A DNA stretch of 64,000 nt from JAGNKE01 sp965230245 (GTDB lineage Bacteria > Pseudomonadota > Alphaproteobacteria > Micavibrionales > Micavibrionaceae), in assembly GCA_965230245.1 (NCBI GenBank), contig OZ246000.1, positions 682,001 through 746,000 on the forward strand. Direction: 5' to 3'. A model generated the notes under the pieces. That model was not told where the DNA came from, did not search any database, and worked only from the letters and a program-made list of their open reading frames with translations. Below, one piece after another: positions 1 through 8,275 of this stretch (its first letter is position 1; each line of letters opens with the position of its first letter). A program made the position numbers and the translations under genes.

Positions 1-2
1 AA

Positions 3-119
3 CGCATGGACACTGCCGCACAAAGACTTGAACAAAGCTTTGACAAAATCAATGCAGACCTTTTTGCCAATGACGGAATAACGGCTAACACCCCACCACC
101 CACTCAAATGAATATATAG
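3..119 (+). CDS. C-terminal end of an unknown protein (partial)
   Basis: An open frame enters from the left edge and ends at TAG 117-119. The last residues read RMDTAAQRLEQSFDKINADL, then an acidic and proline-rich tail ending QMNI. It looks like a short helical C-terminus. The family is not recognisable from 38 residues. It is convergent with the tRNA-Glu gene. It is called because the other two forward frames close early and the composition is protein-like; a chance open frame cannot be excluded. Confidence 0.45.
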   Translation, partial: RMDTAAQRLEQSFDKINADLFANDGITANTPPPTQMNI

Positions 120-127
120 CTGGAAAT

Positions 128-203
128 TGGCGTCCCGTACGGGATTTGAACCCGTGTTGCCGCCGTGAAAGGGCGGTGTCCTAGGCCACTAGACGAACGG
201 GAC
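128..203 (-). tRNA. tRNA-Glu(TTC)
   Basis: The reverse strand folds as a 76-nt cloverleaf. It has acceptor GTCCCGT paired with ACGGGAC, discriminator G, an encoded CCA, anticodon loop CTTTCAC with anticodon TTC, and T-arm GGTTCAAATCC. It closely resembles the usual bacterial tRNA-Glu. Confidence 0.97.
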
Positions 204-363
204 GCAAGTGAAGTATTCCTTTAAGACATAGCTTTATAATGGCTTTTGAACCCAGAAATCAAGCATTACTTTGAAATATTTTGCGAAAAATGAGGCAGAC
301 TGTAAACCCTGGAAAACAATAGCCTCATCACGGCTTGTTATGAACGCAAAAACCATTTCCGCT

Positions 364-1398
364 CTAGCGTTCTTTCGCTAATATTTGCCATGCTCTATCC
401 TTTTTCTGCTCCGCTGTGATTTTTACGGATAAGAACTCCTGGATCACATTGACATTCGTTGTTGTATGTTCACTTGGCTTTGCTGTGATAAACCCCCCCT
501 GCCCTGCAAGCGCCATTGGCAACAAAAGCTGATCAGCGAGATACTCACCGACAACGGCACGGCTGTTCAAATATGCCTCTGCCTTTTTGGCAAGCCGCTT
601 GGCAACGGTCTCGGCCTTCACGCCGTATGAGCCGAACTCGTACAGAACCTCTGTGACTTGCTCGTATTCAAAAACAACAGACGCCAGATTACAGGCACTA
701 TGCGCACCTTTAATTTCATTCACATGCAATGAATCATCGGGCAGTGAAAGCGCCTCCGCTAAAACAGCCAGTTCCCGTTCCGCAACATTATAGGGAACTT
801 TCGAAAGCAGAATCTCCGCGCTCTTTGCCTTTAATGCTCCGTGCTTATTCAACTCGAAAGGCTTTAGGGTTTGCGTAGGCTCGATCTCAAAAACAACGCG
901 GCCGCCGCCCGCAGGAAAAAAACCGTAGCTCTCGATTTTGGCACTGACGTTCACACCCATTTCCCGCAAAACAGGAAGAAAACTCCGCACAATAAAATCA
1001 TAACTCGGTGCAGCAATATTATGTGTACCCCCTTCCAGAACAACCGTAGAACGCGCTTCCGCCATCATCAAAATCGGCAAAACGGTTTGCGCTACAAGCA
1101 TCGTGCTGCCCGCCGTTCCGATTGCAAAATGATAATCCCCACTCTTAATATCCTGCGGCAAAAACATCAGCTCCGTCGATCCGGTTTTTGCCCCTGTCAC
1201 GCGGGCACTACAAATCTCTGCCGCCGCTTTAACGCAGGTCAGGTGTTGACGCATCAAACCCGGCTTACTACGCCCCGCACGAATATTTTTGATTTTTAAC
1301 GGACGTCCGGTAATGGCGGACAAAGAAAGCGCAGAACGCAAAATCTGTCCTCCGCCCTCTCCTTTAGCGCCGTCAATTACGACCGGTTTAAGTGTCAT
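364..1398 (-). CDS. rtcA: RNA 3'-terminal phosphate cyclase RtcA
   Basis: RtcA uses ATP to convert RNA 3'-phosphate ends to 2',3'-cyclic phosphates through an adenylylated histidine. The 344-residue product has the family's usual length. The N-terminus carries the substrate-binding signature GAKGEGGGQILRSAL, followed by RAGRSKPGLMRQH. Near the C-terminus, EHTTTNVNVIQEF places a conserved histidine at about residue 311, matching the nucleotidylated histidine region of the family. It is the last gene of the rtcB-orf-rtcA operon, 4 bp behind the 183-residue gene, so translation is probably coupled. Expression is expected to depend on the sigma-54 promoter at 3261 and on RtcR. Confidence 0.96.
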   Translation of the reverse strand: MTLKPVVIDGAKGEGGGQILRSALSLSAITGRPLKIKNIRAGRSKPGLMRQHLTCVKAAAEICSARVTGAKTGSTELMFLPQDIKSGDYHFAIGTAGSTMLVAQTVLPILMMAEARSTVVLEGGTHNIAAPSYDFIVRSFLPVLREMGVNVSAKIESYGFFPAGGGRVVFEIEPTQTLKPFELNKHGALKAKSAEILLSKVPYNVAERELAVLAEALSLPDDSLHVNEIKGAHSACNLASVVFEYEQVTEVLYEFGSYGVKAETVAKRLAKKAEAYLNSRAVVGEYLADQLLLPMALAGQGGFITAKPSEHTTTNVNVIQEFLSVKITAEQKKDRAWQILAKER

Positions 1399-1402
1399 CT
1401 CT

Positions 1403-1954
1403 CTATAATCCTAAAATAAAAATTTCATCATTATCTTTGAGTTCTTCCTCAAGGATATCGGCAACCTCATCAAGTAGCGCCTTCAACTTCACACTCATAA
1501 AATCAAAAACCACATCAAACGGGTTATGCTTCCTGTAATAAAACAGCTCCGTTACATATAATCCCAGATCATCCTTATGCGAAGCAGACCTCAAAGCGTG
1601 TGAAAGTGCTCTGAATTTCTTGAGAACAGCATACCACTCCTCTCTCGAAAGGGACTGGAAAGTATACCTGCTATAGTGAGGATCAATTTCTTTGATCATC
1701 GGCTCGAGATATTTGAAGCCCTCGACCGTGAAATAAAGCGCCCCCTTGTTCCAGCAAGCTTTAGCCTTTTTCTTCGCAGGGCACACCTCGATGTAACACG
1801 TGTGCTCCAGCTCACGCATATCTCTTATAATACGAAGATCCTCCCCCAAAGCTTTAGTCAGCTCTGGATAAACCCTCTCGTCCGGCAGCAAGCCACTTCG
1901 GTACTCTTCGATCTGCGCCCGAACATCCTTTTCGGGCTCTCTGTATCTACTCAT
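1403..1954 (-). CDS. unrecognised protein encoded between rtcB and rtcA
   Basis: The 183-residue product has no signal peptide or membrane segment and matches no family I recognise. It is charged, mostly helical in appearance, and ends in an acidic helix (DEVADILEEELKDNDE) and EIFILGL. It has two cysteines in TCYIEVCPAKKK and a third soon after. It is not archease, the usual RtcB partner, which is shorter and has a different conserved start. A GAGGA Shine-Dalgarno precedes the ATG. It lies 45 bp after rtcB and 4 bp before rtcA, so it is almost certainly co-expressed with the RNA ligase and cyclase. A role as an Rtc accessory factor is inferred from position only. Confidence 0.85.
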   Translation of the reverse strand: MSRYREPEKDVRAQIEEYRSGLLPDERVYPELTKALGEDLRIIRDMRELEHTCYIEVCPAKKKAKACWNKGALYFTVEGFKYLEPMIKEIDPHYSRYTFQSLSREEWYAVLKKFRALSHALRSASHKDDLGLYVTELFYYRKHNPFDVVFDFMSVKLKALLDEVADILEEELKDNDEIFILGL

Positions 1955-1999
1955 TGTTCTGTCCTCAAATAAAAAATTTTTAATGTGAGGAAGGGATTT

Positions 2000-3223
2000 T
2001 CACCCCTTCACACACAGCACCTGTTTCAAGATGTATGCGACCTCAACAAGGTCTTTCTGCGCGTCCATCACCTTATCGATGTCCTTGTAAGCGGATGGTG
2101 TTTCATCCACCACGTCAGCATCGGTTCGGCATTCAACGCCCTTTACGGCTTCGATATGTTCCTCTAGAGAAACACGCTTCTTGGCCTCGGTTCTGGACAT
2201 AACGCGCCCCGCACCATGCGAACAGCTACAGAAACTTTCTTCGTTTCCAAGTCCGCGCACGATATAGGACCGCGCCCCCATGCTTCCGGGGATAATCCCC
2301 ATATCGCCCTTGCGGGCACGCACGGCGCCTTTACGGGTAACGAAAATGTTTTCACCGTAATGGTTCTCGCGTGTCACATAGTTGTGGTGACAGTTGATCG
2401 CCTCGACCTCGGCATCAAAAGGCTTTGTAATCACCTTTCTAATCGCTTCAATCGTATGAGCCATCATGATCTCGCGGTTTGTACGCGCAAAATCCTGTGC
2501 CCATTCAACGGCAAAAACATAATCATCAAAATGATCAGTTCCTTCCGGAAAATACGCAAGGTCCTTATCCGGCAGGTTAATCATCCAGCGTTGCATATCC
2601 TTCTTGGCCAGCTCTATAAAGTGCGTACCAATCGCGTTACCAACGCCTCGGGAACCGGAATGCAGCATAACCCACACTCGATCATCCTCGTCGAGACACA
2701 TTTCAACGAAATGGTTCCCGGTTCCCAACGTACCCAAATGGTTGATGTTGTTCGTATTCTTCAACTTTGGCGTCACATCCGTGATGCGCTTGAATCCCGC
2801 ATCCAGTGTTTTCCAGGCCTCAACCGAGCGATCAGGAATGTCATGCCATGATCCCTTATCGCGTTTCTTTCGCCCTACGCTGCGACCATGCGGCACGGAT
2901 GCCTCGATCGCACAACGCAGTTCAAACAAGTTCTCGGGCAGGTCAGACGCCGTCAAAGACGTGCGCGCCGCCATCATCCCGCAACCGATATCAACCCCGA
3001 CCGCCGCAGGGATAATCGCTCCCTTGGTCGGAATAACACTACCGATCGTCGATCCCTTCCCGACATGAACGTCAGGCATCACGGCCAGCCATTTATGAAT
3101 GAAGGGCATCTGCGCCGTTTTCATGAGTTGCTCTTTGGCCTTCTCGTCAACTGGCACACCCTTCGTCCACATTTTAATAGGACGGGCCTTACCACCGATC
3201 ACATCATAAGCTTGAGTTGTCAT
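2000..3223 (-). CDS. rtcB: RNA-splicing ligase RtcB
   Basis: RtcB is a GTP- and Mn-dependent ligase that joins 2',3'-cyclic-phosphate or 3'-phosphate ends to 5'-OH ends. All hallmark motifs are present: DVHVGKGSTIGSVI (about residues 51-64), GVDIGCGM with the metal ligand Cys81, GTGNHF around His171, LHSGSRGVG, CHHNYV, and SHGAGR with His336 as the expected guanylylated histidine. The 407-residue length is normal for the E. coli type. The start has a GGAG Shine-Dalgarno 8 nt upstream. It is the first gene of the operon and sits about 27 nt behind the predicted sigma-54 start site. Confidence 0.98.
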   Translation of the reverse strand: MTTQAYDVIGGKARPIKMWTKGVPVDEKAKEQLMKTAQMPFIHKWLAVMPDVHVGKGSTIGSVIPTKGAIIPAAVGVDIGCGMMAARTSLTASDLPENLFELRCAIEASVPHGRSVGRKKRDKGSWHDIPDRSVEAWKTLDAGFKRITDVTPKLKNTNNINHLGTLGTGNHFVEMCLDEDDRVWVMLHSGSRGVGNAIGTHFIELAKKDMQRWMINLPDKDLAYFPEGTDHFDDYVFAVEWAQDFARTNREIMMAHTIEAIRKVITKPFDAEVEAINCHHNYVTRENHYGENIFVTRKGAVRARKGDMGIIPGSMGARSYIVRGLGNEESFCSCSHGAGRVMSRTEAKKRVSLEEHIEAVKGVECRTDADVVDETPSAYKDIDKVMDAQKDLVEVAYILKQVLCVKG

Positions 3224-3260
3224 TTTTCTTACTCCATTTCATTTTTCTATCCCTACATAT

Positions 3261-3277
3261 AGCAACGGTCGTGCCAG
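3261..3277 (-). promoter_or_regulatory. sigma-54 promoter of the rtcB operon
   Basis: The reverse strand reads TGGCACG-ACCG-TTGC (15 bases), a perfect match to the -24/-12 consensus TGGCACG-N4-TTGC, with C before and T after as preferred. The predicted start is near 3250, leaving a 5' UTR of about 27 nt. The next 135 bp towards rtcR are very AT-rich, as expected for an IHF-bendable activator region. RtcR is the obvious activator. Confidence 0.93.
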
Positions 3278-3415
3278 TTTTGGCATGACAAAAAATTTTC
3301 TTATAAAGCATTGTTTTAAAATAATTTATTTTTAAGAAACAACAAAACACTTTAAATACATATCCTAATAATTTATAAATATTTCTAGTAAATTATATTT
3401 TTAGAGAATTATAGT

Positions 3416-5008
3416 ATGGTCATCATCGGTTTTTTAGGTACAGTTCTGGATAGCGGCGGAAAAACGGAAAAACGCTGGCAAAAATGGCGCCCGACCGTCA
3501 GCCTCTGCCAGCATGAAGACATGCTCGTCGACCGCTTCGAACTTCTCATAGGACGCCGCGACTTGAAACTCGCAAAAAAAGTAAAAGCCGATATCAAACA
3601 AATATCCCCCGAAACCGAAGTGGTGTTTCACGAGATGGATTTAATAAACCCCTGGGACTTCGAAGAAGTTTACAGTGCCCTTCACGACTTCGCAGACAAC
3701 TACAACTTCGATACGGATAACGAAGAGTATTATATGCACATCACAACCGGAACACACGTTGCTCAGATCTGCATGTTCCTGCTGACCGAGGCACGCTATT
3801 TCCCCGCAAAACTCCTGCAATCCTCCCCCGCTCACAAGGAAACAAAGGACGGCTCCGGCACCTACACCATCATTGATCTCGATCTGTCCAAATACGACCT
3901 GATCGCCCAACGCTTTCAAATGGAACAGGAAGAAGCAACATCTTTCCTGAAATCCGGAATCGTAACAAAGAACAAAAACTTTAACACCATGATCGACCAG
4001 ATTGAAAAAGTGGTGATTAAAACAAAATCTCCCGTCTTGCTCATGGGCCCGACAGGCGCGGGCAAATCCCAACTCGCCCGCCGGATTTACGACCTCAAGA
4101 AACTGCGCAATCAAATGAAAGGAAACTTCATCGAAATCAACTGCGCCACATTAAAGGGTGACAACGCCATGTCCACACTGTTCGGGCACAAACGCGGTGC
4201 ATTTACAGGAGCTGTGAGCGACCGAGCCGGACTTCTCGCGAGCGCCGATAACGGTGTTTTATTCCTCGATGAAATCGGCGAACTGGGCCTGGACGAACAA
4301 GCCATGATCCTACGCGCCATAGAGGAAAAACGCTTCCTGCCCGTTGGCTCGGACAAGGAAAGCCAAAGCGACTTCCAGCTTCTCGCCGGGACCAACCGCG
4401 ACCTCGGCAAGGAAGTCGCCAAGGGACGTTTCCGCGAAGACCTCCTCGCACGCCTGAACCTCTGGACCTTCCACCTCCCCGGACTGAAAGACCGTCGCGA
4501 AGACATCGAACCCAATATCGACTATGAGCTTCGCAAGTTCTCAGAAGAAAACAACCAGAACATAACCTTCAACAAGGAAGCCCGGAACAAATACCTGAAA
4601 TTCGCTCTCTCAAACGAAGCAAGCTGGTCGGCCAACTTCCGCGACCTTTCGGCGTCCATAAACCGTATGGCAACCTTATGCGAAGGCGGACGCATTCGCA
4701 CGCCCGAGATCGCGGACGAAATCAACCGCCTGAAATTGCTCTGGGACGCCAAACCGCAAAATGACAACACACAGATTTTGCAGCGCACCTTATCCCCTGA
4801 AGAAATCTCTCAAATCGATCTATTTGATCAGACACAATTAGCAACCGTTATCGAAACCTGTCTGGCAGAAAAATCCCTAAGCGCAGCAGGCCGAAAACTT
4901 TTTGCAAACAGCCGTACACAGAAAAAAACCAGTAACGATGCCGATCGCCTGAGCAAATACCTCCAGCGCTTTAACCTGAACTGGAACAAAATAAATACAT
5001 CCGCATAA
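3416..5008 (+). CDS. rtcR: sigma-54-dependent transcriptional activator RtcR
   Basis: This activator senses damaged RNA and opens sigma-54 polymerase at the rtc promoter. The 530-residue product has an N-terminal CARF-type domain (about residues 1-180; FLGTVLDSGGKTEKRWQKWR and TTGTHVAQICMFLL). A AAA+ domain follows with Walker A GPTGAGKS (211-218), the sigma-54 contact loop GAFTGA (261-266) and Walker B LFLDEIGEL ending near 290. A C-terminal helical DNA-binding region completes it. Length and order match E. coli RtcR. It is divergent from rtcB. The ATG has only a weak purine-rich stretch upstream, but the encoded start aligns with the family start. Confidence 0.96.
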   Translation: MVIIGFLGTVLDSGGKTEKRWQKWRPTVSLCQHEDMLVDRFELLIGRRDLKLAKKVKADIKQISPETEVVFHEMDLINPWDFEEVYSALHDFADNYNFDTDNEEYYMHITTGTHVAQICMFLLTEARYFPAKLLQSSPAHKETKDGSGTYTIIDLDLSKYDLIAQRFQMEQEEATSFLKSGIVTKNKNFNTMIDQIEKVVIKTKSPVLLMGPTGAGKSQLARRIYDLKKLRNQMKGNFIEINCATLKGDNAMSTLFGHKRGAFTGAVSDRAGLLASADNGVLFLDEIGELGLDEQAMILRAIEEKRFLPVGSDKESQSDFQLLAGTNRDLGKEVAKGRFREDLLARLNLWTFHLPGLKDRREDIEPNIDYELRKFSEENNQNITFNKEARNKYLKFALSNEASWSANFRDLSASINRMATLCEGGRIRTPEIADEINRLKLLWDAKPQNDNTQILQRTLSPEEISQIDLFDQTQLATVIETCLAEKSLSAAGRKLFANSRTQKKTSNDADRLSKYLQRFNLNWNKINTSA

Positions 5009-5027
5009 AACTTGATCTTTATTGTGA

Positions 5028-5780
5028 TTAGTCACGATGCAAACCTTCTATATTCCTGACAAAGAAGTGCGTCCCTTCGGCTTTCTTTTGGCGATACAAC
5101 ATGGCCGGACGGCGGCCCGTCTCCTTCATGTGTCCAGTCTCTTCAAGAATATCGGCACTCAAAATACGGCGGCGAAATGATTTATGATCCATCTTTCCGC
5201 CCATGATGATCTCATAGACCTTCTGCAGTTCCGCGAGCGTAAACTCATCGCCCATCAGATGAACAGGCAAAGACGTATACAAGACTTTACTTCGCAGGCG
5301 CTCATAACTGCCGCGTAAAATCTCCGCATGATCAAACGCAAGCTTGTCTTTCACTTTACCGTCCTCGACGACAGCCCATTTAATATCCGTTGCGCCTTCT
5401 CCGGCCTGCAGCGTAATATTCTCGGCGGGTATAAGTGCAAAATACACGGTTGTTACCGACCAGCCGCGCGGATCACGTTTTGCGTTGCCAAAGGCTCCGA
5501 ATTGCTCAAGATACGGCGTCTTTACACCCGTTTTTTCCGCAAGCTTGCGCATCGCCGTCGCCTCAAGGTTTTTATCTCGCGCGACATCGACAAAACCGCC
5601 GACCAAACTCCATCTCCCCTGCGCAGGATGGTTTGCACGCTTCATCAACAAAACCTGCAAACGGCCCGAAGACACCGTAAAAATGACGGTGTCCACGGAC
5701 ACATTCGGACGCTCGAACACATTCGGATCATAATGTTTCAGAAAGTCCTTTTCGTCTTTAAATTGTGCATCTTTCATCAT
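5028..5780 (-). CDS. nrtR: NrtR-type NAD-metabolism repressor (degenerate Nudix + winged helix)
   Basis: The 250-residue protein has an N-terminal Nudix fold (about residues 25-150) and a C-terminal winged-helix region containing GGKMDHKSFRRRIL. This is the architecture of NrtR, a repressor whose Nudix part senses ADP-ribose. The Nudix box is broken: where active enzymes have REUxEExGU, this protein reads RKLAEKTGV, so two acidic metal ligands are lysine. That fits a ligand sensor rather than a hydrolase. It overlaps the phosphoribosyltransferase gene by 4 nt (ATGA) and is the last gene of the NAD-salvage operon. Its likely operators lie upstream of prs at 8145-8182. Confidence 0.88.
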   Translation of the reverse strand: MMKDAQFKDEKDFLKHYDPNVFERPNVSVDTVIFTVSSGRLQVLLMKRANHPAQGRWSLVGGFVDVARDKNLEATAMRKLAEKTGVKTPYLEQFGAFGNAKRDPRGWSVTTVYFALIPAENITLQAGEGATDIKWAVVEDGKVKDKLAFDHAEILRGSYERLRSKVLYTSLPVHLMGDEFTLAELQKVYEIIMGGKMDHKSFRRRILSADILEETGHMKETGRRPAMLYRQKKAEGTHFFVRNIEGLHRD

Positions 5781-7291
5781 GCCGCCTTTTCGTTATGAGC
5801 AAGTAAGTGCTCCAGTTCGCTATCCAGCCTTGCACGGATTTCACTCAAGCTTTGGTCTTTAATCAGCTTACCGTCTTCAAAGACAACCTCCAAAGCACCT
5901 TCGGCTTCATGCGCTTCGGTTTGCTGATCATAAAGAACGTATGTGCCGCCCTCTTCCTCGACCCGTAGCAAACCTTTAGCGGATTTCTTCACGCCGTCAT
6001 CGGTTTTGGGGTCTTTGAAGATATCCCTGCGCTCGCCATTCACAACACCGCTGGTCGCCTTCATCGCAAACCCGAAACTGTCGCGCGTTACATACTGGTA
6101 GGTGAAGGAGCCAACGCCGAACACCACATTGCCGGAGGCAAAGCCCTTGCGCTCAAGCCCTGTCACAATCGCCTCGGCGCGCTCCAAAGAGATGGAATCG
6201 CCGTAGATCAGGCCGATATGCGCATCAAGTAACTTGTATCCGGCCTCCGTTACCGTACCTCCGAAGACCTCCCACAGGCACTCGATCGCACCTTTGTGCT
6301 CGGGCGTTCCTTCGGGAGCATCCGGATCGCCGCAAACGATTTTGACCGGATCGCCGCTATCGGGGCGGATCACCAACTTACCATCACGCGCCAGAATGTC
6401 GTCTTTCAGGATGCGGACATATTCCGTGACGACTTTCCAGAAATCCCACGTATCGGACACGATAGAAACGATGCCCTTCGGATAGGTTTCATTTATCAAC
6501 CTGCGGAAGGTCTCCAACTCGCCGTCCTGCATCCCCATACACATGACGGAGTGCTCGGTGGCCGGAACGGAAAACCCGACCGGTTCTTTTTCAGCATCCG
6601 CGCCGTAATACGCTTCGACCATATCAATCGCGGGCACGGTATCCGTTCCCCAGAAGGACGTCAGATGCGCCATGCCACTCACAACGGAATCTTGCATGCC
6701 GGACAAGCCTCTGAAAGAAAAGTCATGGGCCTGAAACGGTACGAAGTCTAGTGCCGTTCCTGTTTTCAGAGCATAACGCGTTAACAGGCGTTTGTACTCG
6801 AACGCGGTTGTCGCGGAAGTCATGGGCTTCCATAAGTAACAGGAAATGACGCTTTCGATATAATTGGTTAACCAAAAGAAGTCAGGATGCGTATTGACCA
6901 CCGTGACCGCGGGCACCCCGATCGGAACACGCGCACCTTCGGGTACGGCCTTAATCCGCAAGGGCAAATACCCCAGATCGTGCAGCGCCTCGATATGATC
7001 CATCGTGAATGCATCCGGACCCAAGGCATGATCCATCCGTCTTTTATAGGCTGCTACTACTTCGCCCTTTGGCATGTTGAAGAAGTTTTCATCCCAGACC
7101 TCCATCAGGAAATGCTTGATGAAATACTGCAGGCCGAACATCACGATTTTATTGTCATGATCGGAGAGCACCTTCGCATGTTTTTTACTGCGCGGTGTAA
7201 AGTTGGAATACACCTCAGTTGTCCCTTGCGGGTACTGGCTTCTGTGGTCGGCTTTGTAAAAGTCGATGGCTGTTAAGGGATTAATTCTCAT
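5777..7291 (-). CDS. nadV: nicotinamide phosphoribosyltransferase (NadV/NAMPT type)
   Basis: The enzyme makes NMN from nicotinamide and PRPP, a one-step NAD salvage route. The 504-residue length and motifs fit the NAMPT branch rather than short nicotinate enzymes: N-terminal DFYKADHRSQYPQGTTEVYS, central SDTWDFWKVVTEY, IRPDSGDP, and GVGSFTYQYVTRDSFGFAMK. It overlaps nrtR (ATGA, 5777-5780) and prs (ATGA, 7288-7291), so the three genes are translationally coupled. The neighbouring Prs supplies its co-substrate PRPP. No NMN adenylyltransferase or deamidase is visible in this window. Confidence 0.93.
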   Translation of the reverse strand: MRINPLTAIDFYKADHRSQYPQGTTEVYSNFTPRSKKHAKVLSDHDNKIVMFGLQYFIKHFLMEVWDENFFNMPKGEVVAAYKRRMDHALGPDAFTMDHIEALHDLGYLPLRIKAVPEGARVPIGVPAVTVVNTHPDFFWLTNYIESVISCYLWKPMTSATTAFEYKRLLTRYALKTGTALDFVPFQAHDFSFRGLSGMQDSVVSGMAHLTSFWGTDTVPAIDMVEAYYGADAEKEPVGFSVPATEHSVMCMGMQDGELETFRRLINETYPKGIVSIVSDTWDFWKVVTEYVRILKDDILARDGKLVIRPDSGDPVKIVCGDPDAPEGTPEHKGAIECLWEVFGGTVTEAGYKLLDAHIGLIYGDSISLERAEAIVTGLERKGFASGNVVFGVGSFTYQYVTRDSFGFAMKATSGVVNGERRDIFKDPKTDDGVKKSAKGLLRVEEEGGTYVLYDQQTEAHEAEGALEVVFEDGKLIKDQSLSEIRARLDSELEHLLAHNEKAA

Positions 7292-8121
7292 GATCTTTCT
7301 CCTTTCCCGATAACAGTTAAAAATTCCGTATCCGTTTCCGCCTCATCCAGAAAACTGTTGAAGCAGTAAACCCTCTCGAAATGCTCTTTAAGAACATCTA
7401 ATCCTTTTGAAAAAATGCCGTGGCTTACGCTCAGATAGAGCTTCTGCGCGCCTTGTTTTTTCAAGACCTTGGCAAGCTCTATAAATGTGCGTCCGCCGTC
7501 GCAAATATCATCAATAATAATGCAATTCTTGCCGCGCACATCACCCTGTACGACACTGTCCGTGATCTGCCCGTTTTCGGGATTGCGAACCTTACTGCAC
7601 GGGATAACCTCACAGTCTATCCCTTTCGTTGCCAGTGCCTGCGCAACCTGCCGCACGCGCGCCTCTGCCCCTTTATCGGGATAAACCAAGCAAACATGAT
7701 CGCGTTCGATTAAATCCTCGATTTCGCTTTGCGGAATCAGATCGGCCTGTGTGAATTCCCGCACATTATTCAAACGCTCACGGGTCACGGCAGAGTGCAA
7801 ATCCAGCACTTGAACGGAAGCGCAATTCAAGCTGTTAATCAGATCACACATGACGGCGGCCGCGAATGCCTCTCCGTCGTTACAAACGCGGTCCTGCCGC
7901 GCGTAGGGCAAATACGGCATGATCAAATGAATTTCAGTTTCCGCATTCGCCTGACGCACCGCATCAACCGTCATCAACAATTGCATGACATCTTCGGAGC
8001 TATGCAGATGTGCCAGAATGGTTGTGCCCTGTCCGACCTCAATCCCGTCAAGGCTTACATAAACCTCACCTCCACTGAAGACGAATGTTTTTATATTTTT
8101 ATCGTTGACTTTGATCGTCAT
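7288..8121 (-). CDS. prs: ribose-phosphate pyrophosphokinase (salvage-associated)
   Basis: This enzyme forms PRPP from ribose 5-phosphate and ATP. The 277-residue product is shorter than housekeeping Prs (about 310-320). It keeps the family landmarks: LIMPYLPYARQDRVCNDGEAF, DLHSAVTRERLNN, and the PRPP loop IIIDDICDGGRTF. Its position directly before nadV suggests a dedicated paralogue feeding NMN synthesis, with the housekeeping copy elsewhere; that is inference. The start ATG follows AAGGACAG at good spacing. A promoter and twin operator lie just upstream. Confidence 0.93.
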   Translation of the reverse strand: MTIKVNDKNIKTFVFSGGEVYVSLDGIEVGQGTTILAHLHSSEDVMQLLMTVDAVRQANAETEIHLIMPYLPYARQDRVCNDGEAFAAAVMCDLINSLNCASVQVLDLHSAVTRERLNNVREFTQADLIPQSEIEDLIERDHVCLVYPDKGAEARVRQVAQALATKGIDCEVIPCSKVRNPENGQITDSVVQGDVRGKNCIIIDDICDGGRTFIELAKVLKKQGAQKLYLSVSHGIFSKGLDVLKEHFERVYCFNSFLDEAETDTEFLTVIGKGERS

Positions 8122-8144
8122 TGCACTGTCCTTAAACTTATTAG

Positions 8145-8195
8145 TGGCATAGAGCCATTAAATATATAATGGCACAGAGCCAATAATAGAGTCAA
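8145..8195 (-). promoter_or_regulatory. prs-nadV-nrtR promoter with twin TGGC-N5-GCCA operators
   Basis: Two near-identical palindromes, TGGCATAGAGCCA (8145-8157) and TGGCACAGAGCCA (8170-8182), are spaced 25 bp start to start. On the reverse strand a -35-like TTGACT (8190-8195) and a -10-like CATTAT (8166-8171) are 18 bp apart. One palindrome therefore fills the spacer and the other covers the expected start site near 8159. This geometry suits a repressor. NrtR, encoded in the same operon, is the likely ligand, though the sequence cannot prove which protein binds. Confidence 0.72.
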
Positions 8196-8275
8196 CAAAA
8201 AAAAGTCCATTAGAAAGTTAGCGGGAAAACTAGTGTTCTCACCCAACTACAAAAAACCAGAATGCGGCTTGCTGA

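Noticed and set aside
2164..3262. Overlapping plus-strand frames opposite rtcB
   Set aside because: They are shadows of the conserved rtcB coding sequence.
3280..3300. Second sigma-54-like box TGGCATG on the plus strand towards rtcR
   Set aside because: It lacks the -12 GC element at the right spacing.
3416..3960. CARF domain considered as a sign of a CRISPR-associated system
   Set aside because: RtcR normally carries this domain; no cas genes or arrays are present.
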